A stretch of DNA of 6,364 nucleotides from Thiotrichaceae bacterium (GTDB lineage Bacteria; Pseudomonadota; Gammaproteobacteria; Thiotrichales; Thiotrichaceae): NCBI GenBank assembly GCA_027024625.1, contig JALVRY010000121.1, positions 1 to 6,364 on the forward strand. The letters run 5' to 3'. Positions 1-6,349 of the stretch are shown here, in pieces; the first letter of the stretch is position 1, and the number at the start of each line of letters is the position of its first letter. The position numbers were made by a program, and so were the translations under genes. Below the pieces are notes generated by a model. It had not been told where the DNA came from. It did no database searches and saw only the letters and a list, made by a program, of their open reading frames with translations.

Positions 1-8
1 GCTAAAAC

Positions 9-37
9 TTGACAAATTATGATCGCTGTACTAAATT
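9..37 (+). promoter_or_regulatory. Sigma-70-type promoter of the transporter operon
   Basis: A perfect -35 box TTGACA lies at 9-14. Seventeen bases later, at 32-37, TAAATT matches four of six positions of the TATAAT -10 consensus. Transcription would start near 43-46, leaving a leader of about 45 bases before the first gene. A second AT-rich candidate, TATACAAT at 41-48, is too far from the -35 box to pair with it. The -10 box lies inside a 14-bp palindrome, so a protein bound there would block RNA polymerase. The -35 box and spacing are seen directly; promoter activity is inferred. Confidence 0.6.
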
Positions 38-42
38 TAGTA
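29..42. promoter_or_regulatory. Perfect 14-bp palindrome over the -10 box, likely operator
   Basis: TACTAAATTTAGTA is its own reverse complement over all 14 bases. It covers the proposed -10 element, the usual place for a repressor site. Its half-site TACTAA recurs at 68-73, so a regulator might contact both places. The binding protein is unknown and no regulator gene lies in the window. A chance AT-rich palindrome cannot be excluded, but 14 perfect bases at this position make an operator plausible. Confidence 0.45.
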
Positions 43-73
43 TACAATATAAAGTATTGTATTGCAATACTAA
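42..73. promoter_or_regulatory. Overlapping inverted repeats in the leader, possible second operator
   Basis: Several symmetric elements overlap here. ATACAATA (42-49) pairs perfectly with TATTGTAT (55-62) around a 5-base loop. GTATTGCAATAC (59-70) is a perfect 12-bp palindrome. TTAGTAT (37-43) is the inverse of ATACTAA (67-73). The unit TATTG or its complement occurs four times (45-49, 55-59, 60-64, 65-69). The segment lies between the expected transcription start and the ribosome binding site, so it could be a repressor site or a weak AU-rich RNA hairpin. The symmetry is observed; the function is inferred. Confidence 0.4.
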
Positions 74-91
74 CTTAGCAAGGAGTGGATT

Positions 92-1615
92 ATGAAAAAT
101 AAACTAGGCGTCTTTATCATTGCTGTTATTACGAGTGCTATTGGTGTTTTCTCACCAGTATGGGCAAATAAGTCTGACAATAATTTGAATATAGCGTTAA
201 AGCTTGAAAACTATAATATGGACTCATATTTTACCACTCATAGAATTGGAATTATTGTTACACGTCATATCTGGGATAGCCTTTTATATCGTGATCCAAA
301 AGACTTCAGTTATAAGCCAGCACTGGCAACTTCATATAAATGGATTGATGATACAACCTTGGAGTTTAAGTTACGTAAGGGTGTTAAATTCCACAATGGT
401 GAGCCATTTGATGCAGATGATGTGGTTTATACATTTAACTACATATCAAATCCTGACAACAAAATTCTTAATCAACGAAATGTAAAATGGATTAAGAATG
501 CAGAGAAAGTAGACCAGTATACGGTACGTGTAAATCTAAAGGCACCTTTCCCTCCAGCCATTGATTTTATTGCAGGGCCATTGCCAATTTACCCAAATGA
601 ATACTATGCGAAGGTTGGTCCAAAGGGAATGAATCTAAAGCCTGTCGGCACTGGCCCTTATAAGGTGGTGAGCCTTGAACCAGGGAAGAAAATGGTTTTT
701 GAGGCCAATGAAGATTATTGGGAAGGTAGCCCAAAGGGTAAGCCAAGTATCAAAACATTAGTTTGGCGCACTATCCCAGATACCAATACCCAAATAGCAG
801 AAATTATGTCGGGCGGTGTTGATTGGTTATGGAAAGCTGACCCTGATCAGGCAAAGCTATTAGCTTCTAATCCTGATTTGAAAGTTGTGGGTGGCGGTAC
901 AATGCGGATTGGGTTTTTACAATTTGATGCTGCCGGAACGTCTGGTGATCATCCTATAAAAAATGTACTGGTGCGACGCGCTATCTCACATGCAATTAAC
1001 AGAAAAGCGATTGTTGATAATCTTTTGCCTGATGGTTCAGAAGTCGTAAACCCTGCTTGTTACCCTACACAGGTGGGTTGTACAAAGGATGTACCAGTCT
1101 ATGATTATAATATTGAAAAAGCAAAGGCTCTGATGAGGGAAGCGGGCTATCCTGATGGTTTTGATTTAGTTTTGTATTACTATCGTGATACAAACCTAGC
1201 TCAAGTTATGGCGGATGATCTTAAAAAAATTGGTATTCGTGTCAAGCTTAATAAACAAAAGCCTGGTGTATTGAGAGATATGAGTATCGCAGGGAAAACT
1301 CCCTTAATTTTCTGGACTTGGGGTTCTTACTCTGTAAATGATGCTTCTGGCTCAACCAGTGTTTATTTTGGTAAGGATATTAAAAGAGACTTAGCTCGTG
1401 ATGAAAAAGTTAATGAGTGGCTTGAAATTGGTAATACAACAATAGATCTTGAAAAACGCAAAGCGGCCTATAAAAAAGCACTGACTCGTATTTCTGATCA
1501 AGCTTACTGGCTATCATTGTGGACTTATTCATACAATTACGCATTTTCAAAAGATCTTGACTTCACTCCAGCGGCTGATGAAATTCCCCGTTTCTTCACC
1601 TCTAAATGGAAGTAG
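92..1615 (+). CDS. Periplasmic substrate-binding protein of a dipeptide/oligopeptide-type ABC importer (SBP_bac_5 family)
   Basis: This periplasmic receptor captures the substrate and delivers it to the permeases encoded downstream. The 507-residue product begins with a Sec signal peptide: Lys2 and Lys4, a hydrophobic stretch at about 5-20, and a VWA cleavage site with cutting likely after Ala25. No lipobox cysteine is present, so the mature protein should be soluble in the periplasm. SBP_bac_5 (DppA/OppA-like) hallmarks follow: a segment at about 91-117 with the core KFHNGEPFDADDVVYTF, a GTGPYKV motif at 187-192, and an AGYPDGFD motif at 351-358. The only two cysteines, Cys323 and Cys330 in the PACYPTQVGC stretch, probably form a disulfide. 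The start is well supported: AAGGAG at 80-85 lies six bases before the ATG. A promoter precedes the gene and a hairpin follows it. The family binds peptides, nickel-chelates, glutathione, sugars and other ligands, so the substrate cannot be read from sequence. The MCD gene nearby hints at a malonyl-type ligand. Confidence 0.93.
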   Translation: MKNKLGVFIIAVITSAIGVFSPVWANKSDNNLNIALKLENYNMDSYFTTHRIGIIVTRHIWDSLLYRDPKDFSYKPALATSYKWIDDTTLEFKLRKGVKFHNGEPFDADDVVYTFNYISNPDNKILNQRNVKWIKNAEKVDQYTVRVNLKAPFPPAIDFIAGPLPIYPNEYYAKVGPKGMNLKPVGTGPYKVVSLEPGKKMVFEANEDYWEGSPKGKPSIKTLVWRTIPDTNTQIAEIMSGGVDWLWKADPDQAKLLASNPDLKVVGGGTMRIGFLQFDAAGTSGDHPIKNVLVRRAISHAINRKAIVDNLLPDGSEVVNPACYPTQVGCTKDVPVYDYNIEKAKALMREAGYPDGFDLVLYYYRDTNLAQVMADDLKKIGIRVKLNKQKPGVLRDMSIAGKTPLIFWTWGSYSVNDASGSTSVYFGKDIKRDLARDEKVNEWLEIGNTTIDLEKRKAAYKKALTRISDQAYWLSLWTYSYNYAFSKDLDFTPAADEIPRFFTSKWK

Positions 1616-1638
1616 TTTTTTCTTGAGTTAGTAACTCT

Positions 1639-1670
1639 ATTCCGCCCAGTTTTTGGGCGGGATTTCTTAT
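1639..1670 (+). terminator. Intra-operon hairpin, partial terminator or mRNA-stabilising stem after the binding-protein gene
   Basis: Bases 1639-1648 pair with 1654-1663 in a 10-bp stem with one G-U pair and a GTTTT loop. The core is CCGCCCA against TGGGCGG, strikingly GC-rich for this window. TTCTTATTTT follows at 1664-1673, a broken U-tract. This resembles a weak Rho-independent terminator. It sits 24 bases after the binding-protein stop and about 30 bases before the permease start. In importer operons such a stem typically lowers downstream transcription or protects the upstream mRNA 3' end, giving excess binding protein. The hairpin is observed; its effect is inferred. Confidence 0.65.
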
Positions 1671-1692
1671 TTTAACAAAATTGAGTAATAAA

Positions 1693-2610
1693 ATGCTGCG
1701 TTATACATTAAAACGTCTAGGCTTGGCTTTGCTTGTTGCATTATCCGTATCTATCATTGCTTTTGGTCTGGTAAGGCTTAGCGGAGATGTGGCAACGGCT
1801 ATTGCAGGAGAAGGCGCGACCCAAGCAGACATTGAGGCAGTTCGTGATAAATATGGCTTAGATAGATCTCTGCCAGTACAATATTTTGAATGGTTTGGAA
1901 ATATTGTAAAAGGTGATTTGGGAGAGTCTCTTTATTTTCAAACACCTGCTAAAGATGTGATTTTTGAAAGACTACCTACGACATTGAAACTTGGTTTTCT
2001 TGCCCTTTGCTTCGCCGTAATTGTTGCCATTCCATTGGGGGTTATTGCGGCTCTTCGGCCAAATAGCTGGATTGATCGGAGTTGTTTGGCTCTAGCTGTT
2101 CTTGGTCAAGCAATGCCAACCTTCTGGTTTGCCCTACTGATGATGATTTTTTTTGGTGTCAAGTTACGCTGGCTGCCCATTTCAGGCACTGAAACATGGG
2201 CGCATTTTGTGATGCCTTCGATTGCACTTGGTTATTATGCCACTCCCGCCATCATGCGATTAACACGTGCGGGAATGCTTGATGTTCTGTCTTCTGATTA
2301 TGTTCGAACAGCAAGAGCAAAGGGGCTTGATGGCCATACTGTTTTGCTAAAACATGCCTTACGAAATGCAATCATTCCTGTGGTATCACTAACGGCTGTT
2401 CAGCTCGGTTTTATGCTGGGAGGCTCAATTATTATTGAATCCATGTTTACTATGCATGGTGTGGGCCACTTGGCTTTACTCTCAGTGGAACGAGCAGATT
2501 TTCCCGTGGTTCAGGGTATTGTCTTGATCATGGCGGTTATTTATATCCTTCTAACTTTATTTGCAGATCTGCTTAATGGTTGGCTTGATCCACGCATAAG
2601 ACTCGGCTAG
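1693..2610 (+). CDS. ABC transporter inner-membrane permease, DppB/OppB type
   Basis: This is one of two membrane subunits forming the translocation path (BPD_transp_1 superfamily). The 305-residue product opens with MLRYTLKRLG, the usual start of DppB-type permeases, followed by a first membrane helix at about 8-28. The periplasmic region contains KYGLDRSLPVQYFEW and GDLGESL, both typical of DppB. Five more helices are likely near 98-120, 132-156, 172-190, 227-252 and 273-294. The EAA coupling loop that docks onto the ATPase is at about 203-225 (YVRTARAKGL, then HALRNAIIP). I chose ATG 1693 over the in-frame TTG at 1681 because a weak TGAG (1682-1685) lies upstream of it, TTG has no visible ribosome site, and MLRY matches the family. 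Run-through translation or transcription past the hairpin at 1639-1670 is probably needed. Eight T bases in a row (2147-2154) encode an Ile-Phe-Phe stretch and could be slippage-prone. Confidence 0.92.
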   Translation: MLRYTLKRLGLALLVALSVSIIAFGLVRLSGDVATAIAGEGATQADIEAVRDKYGLDRSLPVQYFEWFGNIVKGDLGESLYFQTPAKDVIFERLPTTLKLGFLALCFAVIVAIPLGVIAALRPNSWIDRSCLALAVLGQAMPTFWFALLMMIFFGVKLRWLPISGTETWAHFVMPSIALGYYATPAIMRLTRAGMLDVLSSDYVRTARAKGLDGHTVLLKHALRNAIIPVVSLTAVQLGFMLGGSIIIESMFTMHGVGHLALLSVERADFPVVQGIVLIMAVIYILLTLFADLLNGWLDPRIRLG

Positions 2611-2618
2611 GGACTATT

Positions 2619-3524
2619 ATGACTAATGATTCTAAAAATTCAGCAGATGTCGATGTAGTTGTCCGCCCAACACCACGGCAGCAATTATTTGCCCGCTTTA
2701 AAGAACATCGAGGTTTTCAAATTGGACTATTTATTTTAATTGCTATTATTTTGATGGCTATTTTTGCACCTTTTTTGGCACCCCATGATCCTTATACTCA
2801 GAATTTATCAATACGACTCACTGATCCTATTTGGGGTACGAATGGTAGTTGGGCTCACCCTTTAGGAACTGATGGTCTTGGGCGTGATTATTTAAGCCGG
2901 ATGATTTATGGGTCACGTATAGCGCTCATTATTGGTTTTTCAACCATTGCGATATCAGGTTTAATAGGTACTATTCTGGGTATTACTGCGGGTTATTTTG
3001 GTGGAAAAGTCGATGCAGTTATTAGCTTCTTTATCTTAAACCGCCTATCTTTACCTCTTATTTTAGTTGCTCTTGCGGTGGTCGCATCGGTCGGTAACTC
3101 ATTGTTTATTGTTATTATGGTGCTGGGTTTTCTTCTTTGGGATCGTTTTGCTGTTGTTATGCGCTCTGCAACCATGCAAATACGCAATATGGAATATGTC
3201 GCTGCTGCCGAGGTATTAGGTACTCGCACGCCACGCATTCTTTATAAAGATATTTTCCCTAATATCGTTAATCAACTTATTGTTGTTGCTACTCTGGAAA
3301 TGGCTCATGCCATTTTGCTTGAGGCCGCAATGTCTTTTCTCGGTCTTGGTGTACAACCTCCTCTCCCTTCTTGGGGCTTGATGGTATCTGAAGCTAACAA
3401 GTTTATGTTTTTTAAAGCATGGATGGTCACTATACCAGGAAGTGCAATTTTTCTGTTAGTGCTTGCTATTAATTTAATTGGTGATGGTGTTCGTGATGTT
3501 GCTACTCCAGAAGGAAGAAATTAA
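2619..3524 (+). CDS. ABC transporter inner-membrane permease, DppC/OppC type
   Basis: This second membrane subunit pairs with the DppB-type protein encoded just upstream. The 301-residue product has a polar cytoplasmic N-terminus (about 1-33), then a first helix at about 34-54 ending in the OppC_N signature FLAPHDPY. The periplasmic motif HPLGTDGLGRDYLSRMIYG (80-98) is a strong mark of DppC proteins. Further helices lie near 100-126, 132-156, 160-182, 218-240 and 268-288. The EAA loop is at about 193-215 (YVAAAEVLGT, then IFPNIVNQ), and FLGLGVQPPLPSWG (240-253) is also typical. Only eight bases separate it from the previous stop codon. Its ribosome site AGGGA (2609-2613) overlaps that stop, so the two permeases are probably translationally coupled and made in equal amounts. 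The length is normal and no defect is visible. Confidence 0.93.
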   Translation: MTNDSKNSADVDVVVRPTPRQQLFARFKEHRGFQIGLFILIAIILMAIFAPFLAPHDPYTQNLSIRLTDPIWGTNGSWAHPLGTDGLGRDYLSRMIYGSRIALIIGFSTIAISGLIGTILGITAGYFGGKVDAVISFFILNRLSLPLILVALAVVASVGNSLFIVIMVLGFLLWDRFAVVMRSATMQIRNMEYVAAAEVLGTRTPRILYKDIFPNIVNQLIVVATLEMAHAILLEAAMSFLGLGVQPPLPSWGLMVSEANKFMFFKAWMVTIPGSAIFLLVLAINLIGDGVRDVATPEGRN

Positions 3525-3527
3525 TTG

Positions 3528-5177
3528 ATGAACACTCAAATGAAAGAAAAAAATAAAGCCATTCTCTCTATAGAGAACTTATCGATTGCAATCCCAAAAG
3601 GAGGCGACCGCCCCTTTGCTGTAGAAGGGGTTGATATTGAAATAAATCCTCAAGAAATCCTTTGTATTATTGGAGAATCAGGCTCAGGGAAATCAGTTAC
3701 TTCCTTTGCGACGATGGGACTACTCCCTAAAGTACTTAAGCCCTCAACGGGTAAAATTATTTTTAAAGGTCAGGATGTTTTGACTTTAAAAGAAAAAGAT
3801 TATAGAGCTTTACGAGGTGATCGTATGGCGATGATTTTTCAGGAGCCGATGACGGCGCTCAATCCCTGCTACACCGTTGGTAATCAGATAGAAGAAATAT
3901 TTAAAAAGCATCGTAAGATTAGTGCAAACGAACGACAAAAACGTGTTTTAAATTTACTTAATGAAGTACAGCTACCTGACCCAGAACATCTAAAAACAGC
4001 TTACCCACACCAGCTTTCTGGTGGTCAACGACAACGAGTAATAATAGCTATGGCATTGGCACTTGATCCAGAGCTATTAATTGCTGATGAGCCAACCACT
4101 GCACTTGATGTTACGACTCAAGCACAAATTCTTAACCTATTTAAGACGCTTAAAACTAAACATAACGCTGGTATTATGTTTATTACTCATGATTTTGGCG
4201 TGGTTGCTGAAATTGCAGATCGCGTTGTGGTGATGCAAAGCGGAAAAATTGTAGAGCAAGGAACGGCGGATGAAGTTCTTAATCATCCCCAGCACCCCTA
4301 TACTCGGCTCTTAATTTCAGCCGTGCCACAAAAACAATCAGGTAAATCTCCTCGCTTTCTTGATGATAAACCCGTGACATTACAAGCAAAGAATGTTGTA
4401 AAAACATTCACGACTCCTGGTGGTTTTTTTACTAAAGAAAGAATCGTTCATGCCGTTAAAGACGCTAGCTTCACTGTAAGACAGGGTGAAACACTTGGTA
4501 TTGTTGGTGAATCTGGATCAGGTAAGACAACTCTAGTGCGCTGCCTTATAAAACTGATTGAATCTGATAGTGGAAAAGTACTAATCAATGATATTGATTT
4601 TTCACACCTCCCAAAAAAAGAGCTACGGAAGCATCGTAATGATATTCAAATTGTCTTTCAGGATCCTTATGGATCATTAAATCCACGTCGAACCATTGGT
4701 GATTTAATTATTGAAGGGCCTTTGAATTTTGGTGTTCCTCGTGCTGAAGCTATTGAGCGAGCCAAAGAATTACTAGGGATTGTCCAGCTTAATCCTGATT
4801 GTCTTGATCGGTATCCATCACAATTTTCAGGTGGTCAGCGTCAGCGTATTTGCATCGCCCGTGCGCTCGCAGTTGAACCCAAAGTGCTAATTGCTGATGA
4901 AGCTGTTTCTGCGCTTGATGTTTCTGTTCAAAAAGAAGTACTCAAGTTACTTGCAAATATCCGAGATGAGTTTGGTTTGACGCTCATATTTATTACTCAT
5001 GATTTACGTGTGGCTGCCCAGATCTGTGACAATATTATTGTGATGAAAGATGGAGAAATTGTTGAAACTGGCACAGTCGATGATGTTTTTGACAAACCTG
5101 TGAATGAGTATACCAAGGTATTGCTCGCTGCAGAGCCAGGAAAAGACTGGACAATACCCGAGTTTTCAATTGCTTAA
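3528..5177 (+). CDS. Fused double ATP-binding subunit (DppD-DppF type) of the peptide-type ABC importer
   Basis: This cytoplasmic ATPase powers the importer. Most Dpp/Opp systems use two separate ATPases; here both are in one 549-residue chain, as in YejF and GsiA. Domain 1 has Walker A GESGSGKS (49-56), Q-loop Gln105, signature LSGGQ (163-167), Walker B LLIADE (183-188) and H-loop His221. It is followed by an oligo_HPY-type tail, HPQHPYTRLL, at about 253-262. Domain 2 has Walker A GESGSGKTT (327-335), Q-loop Gln378, FSGGQ (433-437), Walker B VLIADE (453-458) and His491. All ATPase motifs are intact in both halves, so both sites look active. The second tail has NEYT where HPYT is usual. The stop of the preceding permease (3522-3524) is followed directly by TTG at 3525 and ATG at 3528. 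AGGA at 3512-3515 could serve either, so the start is uncertain by one codon; ATG is preferred. Confidence 0.93.
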   Translation: MNTQMKEKNKAILSIENLSIAIPKGGDRPFAVEGVDIEINPQEILCIIGESGSGKSVTSFATMGLLPKVLKPSTGKIIFKGQDVLTLKEKDYRALRGDRMAMIFQEPMTALNPCYTVGNQIEEIFKKHRKISANERQKRVLNLLNEVQLPDPEHLKTAYPHQLSGGQRQRVIIAMALALDPELLIADEPTTALDVTTQAQILNLFKTLKTKHNAGIMFITHDFGVVAEIADRVVVMQSGKIVEQGTADEVLNHPQHPYTRLLISAVPQKQSGKSPRFLDDKPVTLQAKNVVKTFTTPGGFFTKERIVHAVKDASFTVRQGETLGIVGESGSGKTTLVRCLIKLIESDSGKVLINDIDFSHLPKKELRKHRNDIQIVFQDPYGSLNPRRTIGDLIIEGPLNFGVPRAEAIERAKELLGIVQLNPDCLDRYPSQFSGGQRQRICIARALAVEPKVLIADEAVSALDVSVQKEVLKLLANIRDEFGLTLIFITHDLRVAAQICDNIIVMKDGEIVETGTVDDVFDKPVNEYTKVLLAAEPGKDWTIPEFSIA

Positions 5178-5212
5178 AGAAATAATTATCTTTATATTAG
5201 AGGTTCTGCTAT

Positions 5213-6202
5213 ATGTTGAATCAATTTGTTAGTTCTGTTGTTGATGCTGGTCGTGAATGGTTGCAGGGTGAGAAAAAAACGGGAGATCACCAGAATAAAG
5301 ATATCAAAACTTTATGTCATGATCTATTACAGGCTAAAGGAGAGGCAACAAGTGCAGCACTGGCATATGAAGTTGTAATTACCTACCAAAACCTAAACAA
5401 AGATGAGCGTGAAAGTTTTTTTAATAACTTAGTAAATGGCTTTGACTTAGACACTAATGCATTAATTAAATATGCACAAACTTACAAGACTGCACGTAAT
5501 CAAGAAACTTTTCGTAAGCTAATGTCTAAGACTGAATCATTACGTCAAGAATTATTTCGTCGTATAAATCAGGCTCAGAGAGGTACAGCGTTACTGGTTG
5601 ATCTTAGAGCGGAAGTTTTGTCAGGGCTTTCAACACACCCACACTGGGGGCTTATTGCTCTGGATCTTGAACACCTGCTTTCATCATGGTTTAACCGGGG
5701 ATTTCTACGTGTAGAACGGATTGATTGGAGATCCCCTGCAATTATATTAGAAAAACTAATCAGTTATGAATCTGTTCACAAGATCGAAGGGTGGGATGAT
5801 TTACACAGGCGCTTAGCACATGACAGACGTTGTTACGCATTTTTTCATCCTGTATTACCAGATGAGCCCCTAATTTTTGTTGAAGTAGCATTAGTCAAAG
5901 GGTTGGCAAATTCGATTGATAAAATACTAGATATTGATGCTACGGTGATGCCTGTTGATACAGCAGATACCGCAATTTTTTATTCGATTAATAACTGTCA
6001 GAAAGGGCTGAGAGGAATTTCATTTGGGGACTTTTTAATTAAACAAGTCGTTACAGAAATTAAAAAAGAGGTTCCAAATATTAGAACCTTTTCAACTTTG
6101 TCACCTGTTCCAGGTTTTCGAAAGTGGCTTAAGCGAAAAGTTTCCAATCAAAACGCGGTTATTTTAAATAGTGATAGTAAACAGTTAATTGTGAGCAGTT
6201 AA
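5213..6202 (+). CDS. matA: Malonyl-CoA decarboxylase homologue, C-terminally truncated
   Basis: The intact enzyme converts malonyl-CoA to acetyl-CoA and CO2 in the cytoplasm. The helical MCD N-terminal domain spans about 30-130. The catalytic domain begins near 135: residues 137-161 with the core THPHWGLIALDLEHLL, then RIDWRSPA, HRRLAHDRRCYAFFHP (198-213), TAIFYSIN (253-260), GISFGDFLIK (268-277) and FSTLSPVPGFRKWL (293-306). Ser297 in LSP aligns, from memory, with catalytic Ser329 of human MCD. The product ends at residue 329, while family members are about 450-490. The segment with the catalytic histidine (human His423, in a NFHLxNGA context) is missing and no reading frame downstream restores it. 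Homology seems to run almost to the stop, so the loss looks like a 3' deletion. It is probably inactive as a decarboxylase. AGAGG (5199-5203) lies nine bases before the ATG. The 35-base gap after the ATPase gene, with no strong terminator, suggests cotranscription. The family call is firm; activity is doubtful, and a pseudogene is possible. Confidence 0.88.
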   Translation: MLNQFVSSVVDAGREWLQGEKKTGDHQNKDIKTLCHDLLQAKGEATSAALAYEVVITYQNLNKDERESFFNNLVNGFDLDTNALIKYAQTYKTARNQETFRKLMSKTESLRQELFRRINQAQRGTALLVDLRAEVLSGLSTHPHWGLIALDLEHLLSSWFNRGFLRVERIDWRSPAIILEKLISYESVHKIEGWDDLHRRLAHDRRCYAFFHPVLPDEPLIFVEVALVKGLANSIDKILDIDATVMPVDTADTAIFYSINNCQKGLRGISFGDFLIKQVVTEIKKEVPNIRTFSTLSPVPGFRKWLKRKVSNQNAVILNSDSKQLIVSS

Positions 6203-6262
6203 ATAAATAACAATAAATTACAATGAATTACGATTAATAACTATAAATAACAAAAAATTTAA
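6203..6262. repeat. Degenerate 10-bp AT-rich tandem repeat, five to six copies
   Basis: Directly after the MCD stop codon the sequence falls into 10-base units: ATAAATAACA (6203), ATAAATTACA (6213), ATGAATTACG (6223), ATTAATAACT (6233), ATAAATAACA (6243), then a decayed copy AAAAATTTAA (6253). Copies one and five are identical. The period is close to one DNA helical turn, so the short A/T runs fall on the same face and the segment may be intrinsically curved. It is non-coding in all frames I checked. It could be a curved or UP-like element for the next gene, a tandem protein-binding array, or sequence debris marking where the MCD 3' end was lost. The period is observed; the function is unknown. 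Confidence 0.65.
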
Positions 6263-6284
6263 CACCAACACTAATTTAAATAAA

Positions 6285-6308
6285 AGGCGGGCAAAGATAT
6301 GCCTGCCT
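6285..6308 (+). terminator. GC-rich hairpin at the operon end, weak terminator or first stem of a leader RNA
   Basis: AGGCGGGCA (6285-6293) pairs with TGCCTGCCT (6300-6308) through nine pairs, one of them G-U, around the loop AAGATA. The following bases, CTCTCTTT on partial overlap with the next stem, make a poor U-tract for the + strand. Read on the opposite strand the stem is followed by TTTTATTT, but the G-U pair becomes an A-C mismatch. It may weakly terminate the MCD transcript. Its direct contact with the next hairpin also fits a two-stem leader for the gene starting at 6360. Confidence 0.5.
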
Positions 6309-6349
6309 CTCTTTAGTAAAATTCTTATGCGAAGGATTTTGCTAAAGAG
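6309..6349 (+). promoter_or_regulatory. Long hairpin overlapping the next gene's Shine-Dalgarno sequence, possible translational switch
   Basis: Bases 6309-6326 pair with 6332-6349 in an 18-bp stem closed by the loop ATGCG. Sixteen pairs are Watson-Crick and two are G-U when read as + strand RNA. The outer end of the right arm (GAG, 6347-6349) is half of the GAGGAG ribosome site at 6347-6352, so folding would hide part of it. The stem starts at the base after the previous hairpin, so the two could stack end to end. This fits a leader that controls translation of the next gene, or an attenuator. It matches no riboswitch class I recognise. The pairing is observed; regulation is inferred. Confidence 0.5.

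Noticed and set aside
204..485. Open frame of 93 codons on the + strand inside the binding-protein gene
   Set aside because: It overlaps a well-supported gene in another frame, has no ribosome site or recognisable protein features, and is explained as a chance frame.
2993..3238. Open frame of 81 codons on the - strand inside the DppC-type permease gene
   Set aside because: It lies fully antisense to a conserved coding region, has a low-complexity basic composition and no recognisable domain.
5175..5194. Inverted repeat TAAAGA/TCTTTA across the ATPase stop codon
   Set aside because: Only six A/T-rich pairs with an eight-base loop and no U-tract, which is too weak to call a terminator and does not argue against cotranscription of the MCD gene.
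6259..6286. Possible second promoter, TTAACA (6259-6264) with TAAAAG (6281-6286) at 16-base spacing
   Set aside because: The -10 match is only four of six in a very AT-rich region where such matches are common, and transcription would start inside the first hairpin, breaking it.
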